Assembly (NCBI GenBank): GCA_963708205.1
Contig: OY970196.1
Location: 2,914,001-2,978,000 of the forward strand
Source of the DNA: CAVYTF01 sp963708205
GTDB lineage: Bacteria > Bacteroidota > Bacteroidia > Chitinophagales > Chitinophagaceae
Reading direction: 5' to 3'
Length of the DNA stretch: 64,000 nt
The translations under genes were made by a program, and so were the position numbers. Every line of letters starts with the position of its first letter. Position 1 is the first letter of the stretch. Positions 60,620 to 64,000 of this stretch are shown here, piece by piece. The notes below the pieces were generated by a model. The model made no database searches. It was not told the DNA's origin and saw only the letters and a program-made list of their open reading frames with translations.

Positions 60620-63271
60620 CTATTTCAATAAATTTTTTATCTCATTCAATTTCATCAAGGCTTCAACAGGCGTTAACCTGTTTATGTCAATCGTTTCAAG
60701 CATCTTTCTTATTTCATCGAAAGTTTCGCTGTGTGCGTCGAAAATGGAAAGTTGCATTTGCGGTGCGGAAAGTTTTTTAATTGAAGATGACAAATGTTTA
60801 TTGGCAGTTGACTGCGATGGAAAGTTTTCATTGCTGTCATTTGTCATCTGTGAACTGTCACTCTTTTCTTCTAAAATCTTCAACACTTCATTTGCCCTGT
60901 CAATCAATGATGGCGGCATTCCTGCCATCTTTGCAACATGAATTCCGAAGCTGTGTGTACTACCGCCGCGTGCTAATTTTCTAAGAAAGATTATTTTATT
61001 TCCGATCTCTTTATTTGTGATGTGAAAATTTTTTACCCGCGGCAATTTGTTTTCCAACTCGTTTAATTCATGATAATGTGTTGCAAATAAAGTCTTGGGT
61101 GAGCAGGAAGATTTGTGTAAAAACTCAATGATGCTCCAGGCAATTGAAATGCCGTCGTATGTTGATGTGCCTCTTCCAATTTCATCTAATAAAACCAAAC
61201 TTCTTTCAGAAATATTATTGATGATGCTCGCGGTTTCATTCATCTCAACCATGAAAGTGCTTTCGCCGCCGCTAAGATTATCACTTGCACCAACGCGCGT
61301 AAAAATTTTATCAGTGAGAGGAATTTTTGCAGAAGATGCAGGAATAAAACTTCCCATGTGCGCCATTAAAGTAATGAGTGCAGTTTGCCGAAGCACTGCA
61401 CTTTTACCACTCATGTTTGGTCCGGTAAGAATGATTATTTGTTGCTCTGCATTGTTTAATAAAATATCATTGGCAATATAATTTTCACCTGCAGATAAAT
61501 TTCTTTCAATCACCGGATGACGACTGTCTTTTAGCTCAAGCTCAATGCCTGCGTGCATTTCAGGCTTTTTATAATTATAATGCAAAGCATTTTCTGCAAA
61601 GCAAAGCAAGCAATCAAGCGTTGCTAAAATATTTCCGTTCACTAAAATTGGCGCGATAAAATCCTGTAATTCAGAAATTATTTTATCATACAAACTAACT
61701 TCGAGTGATAAAATTTTTTCTTCTGCGCCTGTTATTTTTTCTTCATACTCTTTCAGTTCCGGCGTGATGTACCGTTCAGCATTTGCAAGCGTTTGCTTCC
61801 GCATCCAGGCAGCAGGAACTTTGTTTTTATGAGAGTTAGTTACTTCTAAATAATATCCAAAAACATTATTGAAAGATATTTTCAAAGAGGAAATTCCTGT
61901 TGCTTCGGCTTCGCGTTGTTGTATGTTGAGTAAAAATTCTTTGCCTCCGCTTGCAATATTTCTTAAATCATCCAATTCTTTATTTATTCCTTGTTTAATC
62001 ACGTTGCCTTTAGATGCAGCAACAGGCGGCGTTTCGGCAATTTCTTTTACAATTTTCTCTGCAATAAAATGACAAGGATTTAATGCATCTGCCAAACGTT
62101 GTAAATAATTATTTGAAGATTGTTGTAATGCATTCTTTATTTGAAAAGTAAAGTGCAAACCTTTCGCAACCAGCATTGTTTCACGAGGATTTATTTTCTT
62201 CGTTGGAATTTTACTTACCAATCTTTCAATGTCTCCGCATTGTTTGATATAATGTTGAAGTTGTTTTCTAAGTCCAATTTCTTTTATAAAAAACTCCACT
62301 GCATCAAGGCGTTCATTTATTTTTCCAATATCTTTCAAAGGCAATACACACCAGCGTTTCAGCAATCTTGCACCCATCGGGCTGATGGTATTATCAAGCA
62401 CTTTCAGTAAATTATTTCCGCCATCAATTCCTGTGTTGAGTATCTCTAAATTTCTTATCGTGAATTTATCCATCCACAAAAAATCATCTCTTTCAATTCT
62501 TTGAATTGATGTAATGTGCTGCAGGTTTGGATGCTCTGTATCTTTCAAGTAATGCAAAGCCGCGCCGGCCGCAACTATGCCGTTGTGCATGTTTTCAATA
62601 CCAAAGCCTTTGAGTGAATTTGTTTGAAATTGTTTGAGTAAAGTTTCGGTTGCAAATGCTGCTTCAAATATCCAGCTTTCTAAAGTGTAAGTATAAAACT
62701 TTACACCGAAAGTTTCTTTGAAATGTTTCTGAAAGCTGCGCTGGTAAACAACTTCAGCGGGTTTAAAACTTTGTAATAATTTATCAGCATACTCTTCATT
62801 TCCCTCCGCAACAAAAAATTCTCCCGTAGAAATATCTATAAAAGCAATACCAATTTCTTTCTCATTAAAATGAATTGCTGCTAAAAAATTATTGCTTGAA
62901 TTATCTAATAATTTATCATTGGTAGCAATGCCGGGCGTTACCATTTCTGTTACGCCGCGCTTCACAACTCCTTTCGCAAGTTTTGGATCTTCCAGTTGAT
63001 CGCAAATCGCAACGCGATAACCAGCCTTCACTAATTTATGCAAATAAGTATCAAGCGCATGATGCGGAAAGCCTGCAAGCTCACTGCTGGAAGCCGCGCC
63101 GTTGTTGCGTTTCGTCAAAGCAATGCCAAGCACGCGCGATGCAGTAATCGCATCTTCACCAAAGGTTTCATAAAAATCTCCCACGCGAAAAAGCAGCACG
63201 GCATCAGGATATTTTTGCTTGATCGTGCGATGCTGCTGCATCATTGGTGTATCAGAAACTGCCTTCGACAT
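60620..63271 (-). CDS. mutS: DNA mismatch repair protein MutS
   Basis: An 883-residue mismatch-sensing ATPase. It has the N-terminal mismatch-binding domain with FRVGDFYETF (Phe-x-Glu type motif), the clamp, Walker A GPNMSGKS at 617-624, LLDEIGRGTSTYDG (Walker B, signature) and a C-terminal dimerisation region. Length is standard for MutS1. On the minus strand a TATATTTG box ends five bases before the ATG, implying a leaderless or very short-leader mRNA. Confidence 0.97.
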   Translation of the reverse strand: MSKAVSDTPMMQQHRTIKQKYPDAVLLFRVGDFYETFGEDAITASRVLGIALTKRNNGAASSSELAGFPHHALDTYLHKLVKAGYRVAICDQLEDPKLAKGVVKRGVTEMVTPGIATNDKLLDNSSNNFLAAIHFNEKEIGIAFIDISTGEFFVAEGNEEYADKLLQSFKPAEVVYQRSFQKHFKETFGVKFYTYTLESWIFEAAFATETLLKQFQTNSLKGFGIENMHNGIVAAGAALHYLKDTEHPNLQHITSIQRIERDDFLWMDKFTIRNLEILNTGIDGGNNLLKVLDNTISPMGARLLKRWCVLPLKDIGKINERLDAVEFFIKEIGLRKQLQHYIKQCGDIERLVSKIPTKKINPRETMLVAKGLHFTFQIKNALQQSSNNYLQRLADALNPCHFIAEKIVKEIAETPPVAASKGNVIKQGINKELDDLRNIASGGKEFLLNIQQREAEATGISSLKISFNNVFGYYLEVTNSHKNKVPAAWMRKQTLANAERYITPELKEYEEKITGAEEKILSLEVSLYDKIISELQDFIAPILVNGNILATLDCLLCFAENALHYNYKKPEMHAGIELELKDSRHPVIERNLSAGENYIANDILLNNAEQQIIILTGPNMSGKSAVLRQTALITLMAHMGSFIPASSAKIPLTDKIFTRVGASDNLSGGESTFMVEMNETASIINNISERSLVLLDEIGRGTSTYDGISIAWSIIEFLHKSSCSPKTLFATHYHELNELENKLPRVKNFHITNKEIGNKIIFLRKLARGGSTHSFGIHVAKMAGMPPSLIDRANEVLKILEEKSDSSQMTNDSNENFPSQSTANKHLSSSIKKLSAPQMQLSIFDAHSETFDEIRKMLETIDINRLTPVEALMKLNEIKNLLK

Positions 63272-63276
63272 CGCGG

Positions 63277-63284
63277 CAAATATA
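63277..63284 (-). promoter_or_regulatory. Candidate -7 box for mutS
   Basis: Minus-strand TATATTTG, perfect to TAnnTTTG, ends five bases from the mutS ATG. No clear -33 box. Confidence 0.5.
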
Positions 63285-63361
63285 GCGCAAGCTTATGCGC
63301 ACGTTTATCACGAAAAGTTTTTGGGGAAAAATATTTTATTGCAAAAAAATCAAAACAAAAA

Positions 63362-63485
63362 TTATGGGCTCTCGGCCGCAAAGCCTTGTGCAGCTTCGGT
63401 TCCGGCTATCCGCTGCAAGTACGGCACAAACCCGCGCGCAAACCTTCACCGTGCTTTTCGCTTCTATCCCGCAGCCTTTCATCTA
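63362..63485. other. GC-rich intergenic block, repeat-like
   Basis: About 120 bases much richer in G+C than the flanks, with phrases such as CTCTCGGCCGCAAAGCC and GGCTATCCGCTGCAAG followed by a CTTTTCGCTTCTATCCCGCA end. It encodes no plausible protein. The style recalls dispersed GC-rich intergenic repeats of Chitinophagaceae genomes, from memory only. Confidence 0.4.
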
Positions 63486-63520
63486 AATAATAAAAATCAT
63501 CAAAAACATTTTTTAAATCT

Positions 63521-64000
63521 TTATACTTTCTTCAAATCATCTTTATTAGCACGAATATTTTGCCATATCGCAAGCAATATAATTATCCATGAAACCACGG
63601 CCGCAGCCATAGCAATCTTTATACTACTATAATAAGAGGCAGGCTTAAACTCAAAACAAATAACATGATTGCCCGCAGGAATTGCCAAACCTCTTAAAGC
63701 ATAATCAGTCTTTATGATGGGTGCTTCTTTATCATCTATATATGCTTTCCATCCGCGATCATAAAACACTTCGCTGAACACTGCAAACTGGTTTGTCTTT
63801 GAGCTGCTTTTATAAGTGATAACATCATTGTCATTTTTTATAAGGCTTATTTGCGCAGTGCTGTCGAATGCCAGAGTAAAAGGAATATCATTTTTATATT
63901 CATTTTCTACAATCGCCTCGTCTTTTGTATTTAATGTATTTAGCGCCTTCATGGTTGCAGCAGCACCTTCTGTGTAGATAATATTTTTCACAAACCATGC
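63521..64000 (-). CDS. YfhO-like membrane protein, C-terminal part
   Basis: The visible 159 residues are the C-terminus of a large membrane protein that continues beyond the right edge (codons before the first Met read AWFVKN). FSEVFYDRGWKAYIDDKEAPIIKTDYALRGLAIPAGNHVICFEFKP and the final TM segment (IAMAAAVVSWIIILLAIW) are the YfhO family end, which contributes to lipoteichoic-acid or polysaccharide glycosylation in other phyla; in Bacteroidota the role is unknown. Confidence 0.85.
   Translation of the reverse strand, partial: AWFVKNIIYTEGAAATMKALNTLNTKDEAIVENEYKNDIPFTLAFDSTAQISLIKNDNDVITYKSSSKTNQFAVFSEVFYDRGWKAYIDDKEAPIIKTDYALRGLAIPAGNHVICFEFKPASYYSSIKIAMAAAVVSWIIILLAIWQNIRANKDDLKKV

Noticed and set aside
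63219..63632. 137-residue plus-strand open frame between mutS and the YfhO-like gene
   Set aside because: It overlaps both neighbouring minus-strand genes and the GC-rich block, with no recognisable domain.

Overview
The window reads as chromosomal DNA of an AT-rich Bacteroidota bacterium, most likely of the Chitinophagaceae type (inference). Evidence: proteins ending in type IX secretion (T9SS) type A and type B sorting domains, many short lipoprotein signals, -7 boxes of the TAnnTTTG class with a few TTTG-like -33 partners, few Shine-Dalgarno sites, and a ribH / pdhA / lepB / cdd / mtaB / tgt / rsmG / rnz / sucC / mutS housekeeping set of the usual Bacteroidota form.

Layout. 1-6.9 kb: truncated dual-ATPase peptide ABC transporter, a lone PD-(D/E)XK-fold protein, an ECF42-type sigma module (YCII/DGPF gene, terminator-like hairpin, sigma factor), a dioxygenase-fold protein, a KGG stress protein and a DoxX-like membrane protein. 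7-12.7 kb: NHL-repeat lipoprotein, HAD phosphatase, DUF72 and small proteins, with two intergenic 21-bp tandem arrays. 12.7-18.1 kb: secreted metalloprotease-like protein, an aldo/keto reductase-SDR-cupin operon (the cupin closely resembles a hydroxynitrile lyase), and a Tat-exported SDR. 18-25 kb: rhomboid protease, sulfotransferase, decayed glyoxalase-fold pseudogene, an ArsR/AHSA1/AHSA1/PhnB operon and an unusual POT transporter. 25.4-27.8 kb: an AIPR abortive-infection nuclease gene bracketed by 34-bp direct repeats and followed by the largest 21-bp array (about 18 units). 28-34.5 kb: FN3 protein, small Cys-rich exported proteins between two copies of another dispersed repeat, a self-cleaving-type tail-fibre protein with a T9SS tail, a gliding-motility-type adhesin and cyanophycinase. 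34.6-64 kb: mostly housekeeping genes, two tRNAs (Gly, Leu), a fourth 21-bp array (38.25-38.48 kb), ending in a truncated YfhO-like membrane protein.

The most unusual structure is a set of four intergenic tandem arrays that all have a 21-bp unit but different sequences; two of them (near 11.9 and 27.5 kb) look related to each other. Three lie directly downstream of a gene and one lies beside the AIPR gene. I do not recognise them as a named repeat family. The second is the AIPR gene flanked by direct repeats, which looks like a small defence cassette that was inserted or can be excised.

Many entries on the minus strand have their true start inside a longer open frame; starts were chosen by ATG presence, family alignment from memory and signal peptides. 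No database search was possible, so family names are from motif recognition.
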